A DNA stretch of 64,000 nt. Origin: Sulfurovum sp. XGS-02 (GTDB lineage: Bacteria > Campylobacterota > Campylobacteria > Campylobacterales > Sulfurovaceae). The DNA lies in the NCBI RefSeq assembly GCF_023213175.1, contig NZ_CP093312.1, positions 1,798,001 through 1,862,000 on the forward strand, given 5' to 3'. The position numbers and the translations under genes were made by a program. The notes under the pieces are model-generated. The model saw nothing but the letters and a program-made list of their open reading frames with translations. It was not told the origin of the DNA and searched no databases. Positions 28,232 to 36,305 of this stretch are shown here, piece by piece (the first letter of the stretch is position 1; every line of letters begins with the position of its first letter).

Positions 28232-29134
28232 ATGAAAAAAATACAAAACATACTGGAACCATTGAATTTAATCTACTATACCTATGATGAGAAAATGAAT
28301 CTTTTAGTATTGGATAACAATTGGCCCAGTGAATATACCTACAATGAATTGATCAAGATCACGCATGCACTCAGTAAAAAGCATATCCACTTTTTTATTG
28401 ATGAAAATAAATCTATCGTGATCGCAGATTCAGATACTTTAGTGAAAAAAATAAAAAGATACTTCAGCTCAATGATCACGAATATAAAGAACAGCAGAAT
28501 GCCTATCTATATCTTGAGTGACAAAAAAGTTAAATGGGCAAAGAACCTACCGGTCTTTGCCATAGAACCGATACCACAAGATGTTGACCTGTCTTCTTAT
28601 GACGCTTTGGTCTTTACATCCAAAAATGCCATTTATTCCTTAGATTCTATGGATAAAACTTGGAAAAAAAAGCCCGCGTATGTGATAGCTCCTGAGACGG
28701 CTAAAATAGTTAAACACTTGGGTGGAAAACTTGCATTTGTCGGCAAAGAAAAACATGGGGACAAGTTTGCCCTGGAGATAGCAGAAAAATATAAACATCA
28801 AAAACTTCTTTATATCAGAGCTTCTAAAGTTGTCTCAAACCTTGTGAACATTTTAAATAGTAATGGCATCATATGTGACGAATTGATCATCTATCAAACG
28901 GTTTGTAAACCATTGGATAAAAAAATAACCTTACCTAAAAATTCAACGATCATCTTCTCTTCACCTTCGACCATTGAATGTTTTTTTAAAAATATATCCT
29001 GGGATGAAAGTTTTAAAGCCATATCCATAGGGAAGACAACAGCGCAATATTTTCCACAAAACATTACGCCTGTCATTTCTGATACTTCTTCACTGGAGTC
29101 TTGTGTGAAAAAAGCGATAGAATTGAACAGCTAG
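28232..29134 (+). CDS. hemD: Uroporphyrinogen-III synthase-like protein with N-terminal extension
   Basis: A 300-residue protein. Residues ~90-300 match the HemD two-domain fold: PIYILSDKKV, the domain-1 YDALVFTSKNAIYSL, the hinge KLLYIRASKVVSNLVNIL and STIIFSSPSTIECFF followed by KAISIGKTTAQYF. HemD closes hydroxymethylbilane to uroporphyrinogen III in haem biosynthesis. The first ~89 residues are not part of the usual enzyme (~210-250 aa) and match nothing I recognise; in-frame Met codons at 28472 and 28499 could start a normal-length HemD, but neither has a convincing ribosome site. It stands alone between leuA and converging HPP. Confidence 0.78.
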   Translation: MKKIQNILEPLNLIYYTYDEKMNLLVLDNNWPSEYTYNELIKITHALSKKHIHFFIDENKSIVIADSDTLVKKIKRYFSSMITNIKNSRMPIYILSDKKVKWAKNLPVFAIEPIPQDVDLSSYDALVFTSKNAIYSLDSMDKTWKKKPAYVIAPETAKIVKHLGGKLAFVGKEKHGDKFALEIAEKYKHQKLLYIRASKVVSNLVNILNSNGIICDELIIYQTVCKPLDKKITLPKNSTIIFSSPSTIECFFKNISWDESFKAISIGKTTAQYFPQNITPVISDTSSLESCVKKAIELNS

Positions 29135-29141
29135 TTATTAC

Positions 29142-29705
29142 TTACCGCCAGTAACGCGGATAGTGTCGATTTGGGTTGTTTGACATGTTATTGACTGCAA
29201 GTGCGATGATCAATAAAATGAAAGTACCTGTTGCAATCGGTGTCAATACGAACCTATAGCCTAATTCATGGATTTGGGAACTTCCGATAACAGCAATTAA
29301 GGCTGTTGCACCTCCAGGGGGATGTAGAGTGCGTGTAATGTGCATTGCTACAATAGATAAAGAGACAGCCAAGGCACTGAGAAGTGAAAGTTCCAATGGC
29401 AAATATTTATATACCGTGATACCTATAAGTGCCGAAATGATATGCCCTCCAATTAAATTGCGAGGCTGGGACAACTCTGCATTAGGCACCCCGTATAGTA
29501 ACACTGCAGAAGCGCCGAACGAACCAACCAGAAAAAGTGTGTCTGCCGTGTTCACAAAAAGATATTGATTAAGCACCGATATGAGGTAAATTCCAAGGAA
29601 AGCTCCTATGCCTGACCAGATAATATGAGGTATGTGTGCTCGGGATGGTGAAGCTTCCAACCCCCGCATTCGATTGAAATAGCCATATACATGTCGACGC
29701 ATCAC
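29142..29705 (-). CDS. HPP family membrane protein
   Basis: A 187-residue protein with about five membrane segments. The motif RTLHPPGGATALIAVIG (residues ~127-143) names the HPP family, whose members include a chloroplast nitrite transporter and many uncharacterised bacterial proteins. VGSFGASAVLLYGVPNAELSQPRNLIGGHI is the second conserved stretch. AAGGAG precedes the start. It lies behind the globin gene, separated by a strong hairpin. Nitrite transport would suit the NO-related neighbours, but this is inference from family and location. Confidence 0.85.
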   Translation of the reverse strand: MMRRHVYGYFNRMRGLEASPSRAHIPHIIWSGIGAFLGIYLISVLNQYLFVNTADTLFLVGSFGASAVLLYGVPNAELSQPRNLIGGHIISALIGITVYKYLPLELSLLSALAVSLSIVAMHITRTLHPPGGATALIAVIGSSQIHELGYRFVLTPIATGTFILLIIALAVNNMSNNPNRHYPRYWR

Positions 29706-29737
29706 TATCTCCTTTGAAGGGGGTATTGTTTACGATA

Positions 29738-29765
29738 CAAGCTAATAGAATTTTCTATTGGCTTG
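29738..29765 (-). terminator. 13-bp hairpin between globin and HPP genes
   Basis: CAAGCTAATAGAA and TTCTATTGGCTTG form a 13-bp stem (one G-U wobble) with a 2-nt spacer, which as RNA would open to a larger loop. It starts 11 nt beyond the globin stop in the direction of transcription. A U-run is lacking, so it could be a pausing or processing hairpin rather than a strong terminator. Confidence 0.55.
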
Positions 29766-29775
29766 AATGTTTTAT

Positions 29776-30201
29776 TTATGATGCGTATAGCTCTTTTTCT
29801 CTGGCGATCAAAATATCAGCCAGGAAAAAATAGGCTTCTTTCCAAGCATCAAGGATCTCATCTGTGGCAGCATCTCCCAAGACCTCTTTAATAGCACCAA
29901 GAATGGCACTACCCACCATTGGATAGTGTTCAGGTCTGACATGGGTACGTACATGGCTTTGTGCCATCTTCTCGACCGCTTTAGACAGAACCTCCAGATT
30001 ATCGATATTTGCAGCATAGGCACCCACTGCCGAAGCAAGTTTTTTATGCTGATCCGGATCCGCATCTTTAAATAACTCTTTGAGTTCTGGATTCTGGTTA
30101 AAAAGGATCTCATACATTTTTGTTGTAATAGCCTCGGCATTTTGAGAAACTGTACCAGCTGTAGCTTTGACCGTATTGATCGTTGATTGTGAAAGGGACA
30201 T
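29776..30201 (-). CDS. Single-domain bacterial haemoglobin (Vgb/Cgb type)
   Basis: A 141-residue globin, full length for the class. Proximal His F8 is H83 in AQSHVRTHVRPEHYPMVG; Tyr30 (B10) in KMYEILFNQNPELKELF and Gln51 (E7) are as in Vitreoscilla haemoglobin, and the stretch GAIKEVLGDAATDEILDAW is almost the same as in that protein. These globins bind O2 and detoxify nitric oxide as dioxygenases with a partner reductase, which is not encoded next to it. A perfect TTGAT-N4-ATCAA operator lies 59 bases upstream, and a Crp/Fnr regulator is three genes away, resembling the Campylobacter NssR-Cgb system in logic. Confidence 0.94.
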   Translation of the reverse strand: MSLSQSTINTVKATAGTVSQNAEAITTKMYEILFNQNPELKELFKDADPDQHKKLASAVGAYAANIDNLEVLSKAVEKMAQSHVRTHVRPEHYPMVGSAILGAIKEVLGDAATDEILDAWKEAYFFLADILIAREKELYAS

Positions 30202-30259
30202 TTAAACTCCTGTTTTTTATAAAGTCTTCGAAGTATATCCCAAAACATGATTTACGAAA

Positions 30260-30273
30260 TTGATTTATATCAA
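30260..30273. promoter_or_regulatory. FNR/DNR-type operator upstream of the globin gene
   Basis: TTGATTTATATCAA is a perfect 14-bp palindrome of the TTGAT-N4-ATCAA class. It is 59 nt upstream of the globin ATG on the minus strand, at a distance compatible with class II activation. The other two copies in this neighbourhood are at 31930-31943 and 32777-32790. Confidence 0.82.
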
Positions 30274-30386
30274 GTTTGGATATGTAAGCATTTAATCGAG
30301 TAGACATGTCAAAATTTCAGTCTATATACGTTATTTCATTCAAATCATCTAAAAATCACCCTAGCAAAAAACTAACTCACGCGTAT

Positions 30387-31001
30387 CTAATAGACTTGAA
30401 TCATTTTATCTCTTAACATTTTGGTAAGTAAAATCTCTTTGACTCTCTCTTGCCATAACGCTTTGAAAATATTTCTCTCTTGCTCAGATGCCTTTCCCTG
30501 CAATATTTTTCCCATCAAAGGTTTTAATCTTTGATCTCCAGGGATCACCGAAGGGTCATAGCTGAGTGAAACGGAGAGATTAGTATCAATTCTTCCCAAC
30601 GTTACATCTCCCGCCATTGGCTGATCATAAGCAATCAAATTGTTCCTTGAAAAATTCCCCTGTATCCCCTTAAATCCTTCTTCTCCATTCGCCCCAACAA
30701 TAAATGAGATAATGTTTCCCGTTACACCTACTGTCCCTTCGCTTCTTTTTCCCTTCATACTGATAGTGATGTCCCCACGCTGCGGCAGTTTGGAACCATA
30801 GAGCATTTTTAATCCTATCACTGTCATAAGATAAGCGCCTGCAACAGTGGGACAGGAGTGGCCTGCTTGCTTGACACAATCTAAATAACTGATCTCAACT
30901 TTACCCTCTTCACATGCACCTAGAAAATCACTGAGCGGATCATAAAGTAATATTGAGTCAACTTCATCAAAAAACAAGGGATATCGCATTTTCCTCACCA
31001 T
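30387..31001 (-). CDS. FmdE-like domain protein, function unknown
   Basis: A 204-residue soluble protein with a GHSCPTVAGAYL segment (residues 47-58) preceded by Cys42; Cys42, His48 and Cys50 make a plausible metal site. The arrangement resembles the FmdE family (named after formylmethanofuran dehydrogenase operons), which is often seen in organisms without methanogenesis and has no settled role. The rest (GNIISFIVGANGEEGF, YDPSVIPGDQRLKPLMGKILQG) is not recognised. The start may be ATG 31001 or ATG 30989. It lies between the cytochrome c and the globin, 72 nt after the former, so it may be under the same operator. Confidence 0.6.
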   Translation of the reverse strand: MVRKMRYPLFFDEVDSILLYDPLSDFLGACEEGKVEISYLDCVKQAGHSCPTVAGAYLMTVIGLKMLYGSKLPQRGDITISMKGKRSEGTVGVTGNIISFIVGANGEEGFKGIQGNFSRNNLIAYDQPMAGDVTLGRIDTNLSVSLSYDPSVIPGDQRLKPLMGKILQGKASEQERNIFKALWQERVKEILLTKMLRDKMIQVY

Positions 31002-31073
31002 CCTATTTCATCCATACTATCGGATCCTTATCTGGAACCAGCCTACAGATACTAAAATCAAGGGTTAAAATAA

Positions 31074-31865
31074 CTATTTATATTCCCAGAAAGGAAGTAA
31101 ATACTCTATCTGCTCATCATCGAGTATCTCCAGTGTCTGAGAGATACATTGAATATGCACTTTTGTTACAGATGCTTTCAGTTTCGCTATTTCATCTATT
31201 TTACTCTCCAGGTTTTTTGGGGATTCATCATCCATGAACAGAGCTTCCATCATTTCCGTCTCTAAAGTATCAATCTTTCGTTTTGCTTTTTGAACCTCTC
31301 CTATCGTATGATCTCGAATCACAAGAAGTTTCTTTTTCTGCTCGTCACTCAGTCCCAAAGCCTGTTTATCCCAATGTTTGATCAGCAGCTTTGTCATATG
31401 GGGCAACGCTTCCTTATTGATCAGAAATGGAGAGTTCTGTAGTGCATTCATTTTGTCATTTCTTTGAATTTCATCGATCATATCTACAAATTCTTCGGAA
31501 GGGTAGTGCTCGATCAGGTAATCCGCGATCTTAGAGAGCTCCTCTTGGGTAATACTCCCTTTAAGCGAAGGCATCACACCGTACTGTTGTACTTTATTTG
31601 ACTCACAGACTGATTTTTTTGCCGCAGGGTTTATCACATAATCAGTAATAAAATCTTTCATTGCTTGCTTATCAGCCATCACCAACTTCGTATGATACAT
31701 CACAGCTCCCATAGGTGGTGCTTTTAAGGTAGGTATCATATCAGGTGTCGGTTTTTCAAGCATATGGCATGTAGCACATTTCGTCTTTACTAGATCAACG
31801 TCACCTGCATATAATGTACTAACCCCAATAATAGCTGTGGCTACGATAACATTTATTTTTAACAT
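31074..31865 (-). CDS. Exported cytochrome c fused to a Spy/CpxP-like helical domain
   Basis: 263 residues. A signal peptide (about residues 1-20, ending LYAGD) directs export. A single haem site C30-A-T-C33-H34 lies at the mature N-terminus, with Met-containing APPMGAVMYHTKL as possible distal ligand region, and residues ~95-125 (MPSLKGSITQEELSKIADYLIEHYPS) close a class I cytochrome fold. Residues ~155-263 are charged helices with LSDEQKKKLLVIRD and CISQTLEILDDEQIEYL, an LTxxQ-like pattern as in Spy/CpxP/ZraP periplasmic metal or stress sensors. A perfect TTGAT-N4-ATCAA box lies 65 nt upstream. A role as periplasmic redox or NO/metal stress protein is inferred. Confidence 0.82.
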   Translation of the reverse strand: MLKINVIVATAIIGVSTLYAGDVDLVKTKCATCHMLEKPTPDMIPTLKAPPMGAVMYHTKLVMADKQAMKDFITDYVINPAAKKSVCESNKVQQYGVMPSLKGSITQEELSKIADYLIEHYPSEEFVDMIDEIQRNDKMNALQNSPFLINKEALPHMTKLLIKHWDKQALGLSDEQKKKLLVIRDHTIGEVQKAKRKIDTLETEMMEALFMDDESPKNLESKIDEIAKLKASVTKVHIQCISQTLEILDDEQIEYLLPFWEYK

Positions 31866-31929
31866 ATTTTATCCTTCAGACTTTTCATAATTTTTTAGTG
31901 CATCTTAAATAAAAAATATGAAAAGTGTA

Positions 31930-31943
31930 TTGATATTTATCAA
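31930..31943. promoter_or_regulatory. FNR/DNR-type operator upstream of the cytochrome c gene
   Basis: TTGATATTTATCAA, a perfect TTGAT-N4-ATCAA palindrome, in the 88-nt gap between the Crp/Fnr regulator stop and the cytochrome start. It is 65 nt upstream of the cytochrome ATG on the minus strand. Confidence 0.82.
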
Positions 31944-31953
31944 GATTCACAGC

Positions 31954-32580
31954 TTAAGGTACTTTATAACCCGTTGAAACCTGTATCAGTTTTTCCTCCT
32001 TCAGTAATTTGGAGATATTACGAGAGAGTGTTTCCGGTGTCATACTGAGTATAGAGGCTATCTCATACTGTTTGAGATCTAATGCCAACTTAGGGTTTTT
32101 CTGATAAAAATTTAATACTTTCTCTTTGGAGGTTGCCGCAAGGTTAAAATGTATATTTTGTTGGAGGAGATCGATCTTTGCAAGCAGTGACTGAATAATT
32201 TCATACGCAAGTCTGGAATGACTGAGAAGAAAACTTTCAAAACCATCGAGTGAAATTTTAAGAATAGAACCGTCTGTTTGAAATCTTGCAGATGAAGGTA
32301 ACGGAGTCTTTCTTAAAGTAGCCGCCTCAGCAAGCAGTGCATACCGGTTAAAGTATCCGATCACAACTTCATTTCCTTTACTGTCATGTTTATAGATACT
32401 CACGACCCCATCGATCAATATCATGACATTTTCACTCATCTCACCTTGTGTAAAAACGATCGAATCTTTATGATAATGAGATATCTGCGTCACGGTTGCG
32501 AGTTCACTGAGCTCTTTTTCACTTAATGAAGAGAAGAGAGTGATCTGCTTCAGTATCTCCGTAATATTCGATTTTTCCAT
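31954..32580 (-). CDS. Crp/Fnr family transcription regulator, cysteine-free (DNR/NssR-like)
   Basis: A 208-residue protein: N-terminal cyclic-nucleotide-like beta-roll (residues ~8-120, with IVFTQGEMSENVMILIDGVVSIY), dimerisation helix (~121-145) and C-terminal winged helix. The recognition helix reads PETLSRNISKLLKEE, i.e. E-x2-S-R, the FNR-type residues that read TTGAT. There are no Cys residues, so no FNR-type iron-sulfur cluster is possible; NO sensing through haem, as in DNR, is a plausible alternative. Three matching operators lie within 2.6 kb, ahead of a globin, a cytochrome c and a hemerythrin. I infer an NO- or redox-responsive local regulator. Confidence 0.88.
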   Translation of the reverse strand: MEKSNITEILKQITLFSSLSEKELSELATVTQISHYHKDSIVFTQGEMSENVMILIDGVVSIYKHDSKGNEVVIGYFNRYALLAEAATLRKTPLPSSARFQTDGSILKISLDGFESFLLSHSRLAYEIIQSLLAKIDLLQQNIHFNLAATSKEKVLNFYQKNPKLALDLKQYEIASILSMTPETLSRNISKLLKEEKLIQVSTGYKVP

Positions 32581-32776
32581 AATGCACCTTACTTTTATTT
32601 ATCTTATACTGAGGCACTCTACACTTCTATGTTTGATAATAAGGCTTCGAGATCGTTCAGGTTTTTGTATTAATACTATAGAAAGTGAATTATATCACAA
32701 CTCTCAAGTCCTCTCCACGCCTCCTTCAAAGAGATCACTCACTGCGACAGGTAGATAGAAGACTTATAGAGGCCTA

Positions 32777-32790
32777 TTGATTTTTATCAA
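32777..32790. promoter_or_regulatory. FNR/DNR-type operator upstream of the first hemerythrin
   Basis: TTGATTTTTATCAA, a perfect TTGAT-N4-ATCAA palindrome 48 nt before the hemerythrin ATG. A TATACT hexamer follows at 32808-32813, which places the operator centre roughly 37-41 nt upstream of the expected start of transcription, a class II activator position. The regulator gene starts about 200 nt away in the other direction. Confidence 0.85.
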
Positions 32791-32838
32791 TATACTTTTA
32801 ACACTTCTATACTACAATGAACGAAAAAGGAGCCTAGC

Positions 32839-33273
32839 ATGGGATTGATTTATGCAGAACAGGTAGAGTATATGAGTGTCGATGAGATGCAGAAGACACA
32901 TGAGGATGAAATTAAAATTATCAATGAGATCGAGAAGCTTACTGTAGGATATGAAAGAGGTACAACAGAACAAGCTGAGCTGGAACATAAACTGGACGAA
33001 TATATCGCACATGTGAAAGCACACTTTGCGAATGAAGAGCGTTTAATGCAAGAGTATGACTTTCCATCTTACGAGATGCATAAATTGGCACATGATATGT
33101 TTTTAATGGATCTTCAGTATGCAACAAGACAATGGAAAGAGTTTGGGGATATCAAGAAGATCATCAACTTTGTAGCCAAGACACCTGAGTGGATTATCAT
33201 GCATGTAAAGTCGGTAGATGCCCCCACAGCAGATTATCTTGCGAGAAAAATGGAACAACAGAACGAAGCGTAA
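32839..33273 (+). CDS. Bacteriohemerythrin (1)
   Basis: A 144-residue four-helix-bundle protein with a complete di-iron ligand set at canonical spacing: H21, H62-x3-E66, H81-x3-H85 and H122-x4-D127. Hemerythrins bind O2 (and NO) reversibly; in microaerophiles they store or deliver O2 or protect iron-sulfur enzymes. AAAAGGAG precedes the ATG. There is no membrane or sensor domain. It is preceded by the FNR-type operator and followed 90 nt later by a second hemerythrin. Confidence 0.95.
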   Translation: MGLIYAEQVEYMSVDEMQKTHEDEIKIINEIEKLTVGYERGTTEQAELEHKLDEYIAHVKAHFANEERLMQEYDFPSYEMHKLAHDMFLMDLQYATRQWKEFGDIKKIINFVAKTPEWIIMHVKSVDAPTADYLARKMEQQNEA

Positions 33274-33363
33274 GAGAGGGATTCCCCTCGGTCTTCTTAA
33301 AAGTGAAATATATGGAAAACCTTGAAATAGAAAAGCGAAATGAGAACAACATAAGGATAAATC

Positions 33364-33765
33364 ATGCTGATAGACGTTAAAGATATACAACAAGTTTCCA
33401 ATGATATGATGAATATATTACACGAAGAGGAGATCAGGATCATTAATGATTTTCATGATGCTGTCCTGACAAAAGATAAGGAGAAGATAGATGAACTCTT
33501 TAAGGTCGTCCAGTTTGATGTAGAAGATCATTTTTCTACAGAAGAAGCAATGATGGAAGAGAGTAAGTTCTATGCTATGCAAATGCATAAAAGTGAACAT
33601 GACACGATGAGAAAAAAGCTCGATCAACTCCAAAAAAGCTGGGAAAGCCATAGGGACCCTGAAGAGATACAAAAGTTCCTGGAAGATGAATTCAAACATT
33701 GGCTGGTACTACATGTTGCAAGATGGGATTCCGAAACTGCAATGCATCTTGGAGATTCGATGTAA
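33364..33765 (+). CDS. Bacteriohemerythrin (2)
   Basis: A 133-residue hemerythrin with ligands H20, H56-x3-E60, H75-x3-H79 and H117-x4-D122, again complete. Outside the ligand motifs it is quite diverged from its neighbour (different N-terminus and helix 3), so this is an old duplication or separate recruitment. AAGGA precedes the ATG. It has no operator of its own in the 90-nt gap, so co-transcription with the first hemerythrin is likely. Confidence 0.94.
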   Translation: MLIDVKDIQQVSNDMMNILHEEEIRIINDFHDAVLTKDKEKIDELFKVVQFDVEDHFSTEEAMMEESKFYAMQMHKSEHDTMRKKLDQLQKSWESHRDPEEIQKFLEDEFKHWLVLHVARWDSETAMHLGDSM

Positions 33766-33853
33766 GGAGATATCTCTATTTCTAGGCAACCGATAAAACT
33801 TCATCACTCATGTTACGAAATATTGAAAAAAAAAGGATTCAATCATCCTGACA

Positions 33854-33883
33854 ATGAATAGACAGTACAATCTGTCTATTCAT
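33854..33883. terminator. Perfect 12-bp hairpin between converging hemerythrin and serS
   Basis: ATGAATAGACAG and CTGTCTATTCAT are exact reverse complements with a 6-nt loop, in the 133-nt gap between two converging genes. It probably acts as a bidirectional terminator, although a long U-run is lacking. Confidence 0.65.
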
Positions 33884-33898
33884 AGGTATTAAGTAAAT

Positions 33899-35143
33899 TT
33901 ACATATACTTCTGAAGCACAGTAGGAATGGTAATGCTTCCATCTTCGTTCTGATAGTTCTCCATGATAGCTATCAATGTACGTCCTACCGCAAGTGCTGA
34001 GCCGTTGAGCGTATGAACAAATCTGTTTTTCTTACCGTCTTTGAAACGGATCTTTGCACGTCTTGCCTGGAAATCTCTTGTGTTTGAGATAGAAGATATT
34101 TCGCGGTATTTGTTCTGTCCCGGGAGCCACACTTCCAGGTCTATGGTCTTTGCTGCACCAAACCCAAGGTCTCCGCCACAGAGTTCTACGACTCTATGCG
34201 GTAATCCCAGTGCAGTGAGTATATCAGAAGCATTTTCTACCATCATTTCAAACACTTCATCACTTTTGTCAGGATGTGCGATGGCCACCATCTCTACTTT
34301 ATCAAACTGGTGTTGACGTATCATACCGCGTGTGTCACGTCCAGCGGATCCCGCTTCTTTTCTGAAACATGGTGTGTATCCTGTCATCAGTACTGGAAGC
34401 TCTTTCTCTGTGAGTATCTCATCATGATACATATTGGTCAGAGGTACTTCTGCCGTAGGGATAAGGTAAAGGTCCTCTTCATCGATTTTAAAGAGATCAT
34501 CTTCAAACTTAGGAAGCTGTCCTGTACCTTGCAGCATTGCACTGTTATTCATAAATGGTACACAAAGCTCTTCAAAGCCTTTAGCAGCATTCGTATCCAG
34601 GAAAAAGTTGATCAGTGCTCTTTCCAATCTTGCAGCTTCACCACGCAGCACCGAGAAACGGCTTTTTGCAAGCTTTACACCGCGTTCAAAATCTATCCAC
34701 CCATTGCTCTCGGCCAATGCCCAGTGTTCTTTGGGTTCAAAAGAGAAACTTTTAGGCTCCAACACTTTACGTAGCTCAACATTATCCTCTTCATCTGCAC
34801 CCTCCGGTACACTCTCATCTGGAAAATTCGGGATTGCCAACGCTACATTATAAAGTGCCTCTTCGGCTTCTCTGGCTTTCTCCTGAAGTGGAACCATCGC
34901 TTCTTTGTTGGCATCTACTTTCGCTTTAAGTTCAGTAATGTCCTTGCCTTCACGCATATACTGTCCAAAGAGCTTAGACATGCTGTTCTGCTCCGCTTTT
35001 GCAGCTTCCAGTGCTGCATTGGCTTCTTTCAGCGATAGAAATAAACCTTGAAGGTTTTCAAGCGCAGTTGTATCTACACCTTTTTTTTGGAGTTTTGCAC
35101 TGGCCTCTTCGAAGTTGTTTTGGAGATATTTTAAATCGATCAT
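33899..35143 (-). CDS. serS: Seryl-tRNA synthetase
   Basis: A 414-residue class II aminoacyl-tRNA synthetase charging tRNA-Ser. The N-terminal coiled-coil arm (residues ~1-105, [22 protein letters not shown] onward) binds the tRNA long arm; the catalytic domain has [19 protein letters not shown], the motif 2 segment [26 protein letters not shown] and motif 3 [20 protein letters not shown]. Length and motifs are complete. It is followed in the same direction by nothing; the 5' neighbour 35267-36148 is 123 nt upstream. Confidence 0.97.
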   Translation of the reverse strand: MIDLKYLQNNFEEASAKLQKKGVDTTALENLQGLFLSLKEANAALEAAKAEQNSMSKLFGQYMREGKDITELKAKVDANKEAMVPLQEKAREAEEALYNVALAIPNFPDESVPEGADEEDNVELRKVLEPKSFSFEPKEHWALAESNGWIDFERGVKLAKSRFSVLRGEAARLERALINFFLDTNAAKGFEELCVPFMNNSAMLQGTGQLPKFEDDLFKIDEEDLYLIPTAEVPLTNMYHDEILTEKELPVLMTGYTPCFRKEAGSAGRDTRGMIRQHQFDKVEMVAIAHPDKSDEVFEMMVENASDILTALGLPHRVVELCGGDLGFGAAKTIDLEVWLPGQNKYREISSISNTRDFQARRAKIRFKDGKKNRFVHTLNGSALAVGRTLIAIMENYQNEDGSITIPTVLQKYM

Positions 35144-35266
35144 ACTCTTTACCTAGATATGGAATGTTTATGAAATTATAGTGGAAAGTTTAAAAGAAGT
35201 GGATTAAGTCTCTTCAGTAAAGTGAGAGTAAGGCCTCTTAACCTTCTCCCGTGCTCTTATGATCGC

Positions 35267-36148
35267 TTATGACTCTGATCGTAAGAGTATTGGCAACTGC
35301 TCATTCATAAATACTTTAAACGCTTCTTTGTCACGGATCGCATCAAAACTGCTTTCACTCTCAATATCATTTGCCAACACCGGAGAGATCTTGATCGCTT
35401 TGATGATGTCACTGACTGCATTCTCTATATTTCCCATTTCTGCATTCACACAGCTCCGCTGCCAATAAGAATAGGCATATCCGCTGTCCAAATCCAATGC
35501 CTTGTTACACAGGTTCAGTGCCCACTCTTTTTGTCCTAGATCCAGTACTGCATCTGCTTTATAGGTCAATGCCTCTACATTATTCTTGTCAATTTCAAGG
35601 ATCTGGTCGTAGATCTCGACTTTTGCCTGAACATTATCTTCAAGATTGCTTCTTCTCCAAAGCGCATGTATGGCATTGGAACGGGCGATGCTCTCCTGAT
35701 TCGTGATGATATCTTCAGAACGGCTCTGCATCTCTGCTTCTATTTTTGCAAGTTTTTCTGCATACTCTTTCGTAATCTCTTCCAGTTTTTGCTGCACAAC
35801 CAGTTTGGTCTGTTCTTTGGCATCCTTGACACTTTTCCATCCTAAAATGGCGATTAGAGAGGCTATGGCAGTAAGGATCAAAAAAATATTACTCACGGTA
35901 CTGGTCATATAGTTCATCGCACGATCCGAAACATCCAAACGGGCCTGCGCGATCTTTTCATGCATCTCCACACGTAAGCTTTGCTGCTCCATACGCAGGT
36001 TCCTGACCTCATCCAACATGTAGCGTTCGACCAGAGGTTTATACATAGGCTCCTTTAAAGCATCTACCTCTTTTTGTACTTCCATCACATCACTTTGGGA
36101 AGAGAAAGAAAAAAGTGACAGAGATAGATAAAATAGTATAACCCGCAT
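35267..36148 (-). CDS. Predicted membrane protein with coiled coil and TPR-like C-terminus, unknown
   Basis: About 293 residues from the ATG at 36148, preferred over 36178 because GGAG lies six bases upstream and MRVILFYLSLSLFSFSSQS then forms a signal peptide. A helical segment follows (residues ~20-80), then one membrane helix (IFLILTAIASLIAILGW, ~90-106) and a Glu/Lys-rich coiled coil (~110-160). Residues ~165-260 contain TPR-like repeats (AKVEIYDQILEIDKNNVEALTYKADAVLDLGQKEWAL). An N-out protein with a cytoplasmic TPR region is suggested. Partners are not known. Confidence 0.6.
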   Translation of the reverse strand: MRVILFYLSLSLFSFSSQSDVMEVQKEVDALKEPMYKPLVERYMLDEVRNLRMEQQSLRVEMHEKIAQARLDVSDRAMNYMTSTVSNIFLILTAIASLIAILGWKSVKDAKEQTKLVVQQKLEEITKEYAEKLAKIEAEMQSRSEDIITNQESIARSNAIHALWRRSNLEDNVQAKVEIYDQILEIDKNNVEALTYKADAVLDLGQKEWALNLCNKALDLDSGYAYSYWQRSCVNAEMGNIENAVSDIIKAIKISPVLANDIESESSFDAIRDKEAFKVFMNEQLPILLRSES

Positions 36149-36305
36149 GACAACTCCATTTTTCTTTGAGTGTAACATACTTTTTAAAAAATAGGCCTAA
36201 TGCAAAAAAAGGTACGTTCTTTTTTCAATTGACATTACAACCATGCTCTGTTAGAATAGTGTAATGAGGACCCAAGGGTCTACTGATATCCACAAGGATC
36301 GCCGT

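Noticed and set aside
33312-33380. 22-codon frame between the two hemerythrin genes.
   Set aside because: Composition is Asn/Glu/Lys-rich by chance, no ribosome site, and it overlaps the second hemerythrin start.
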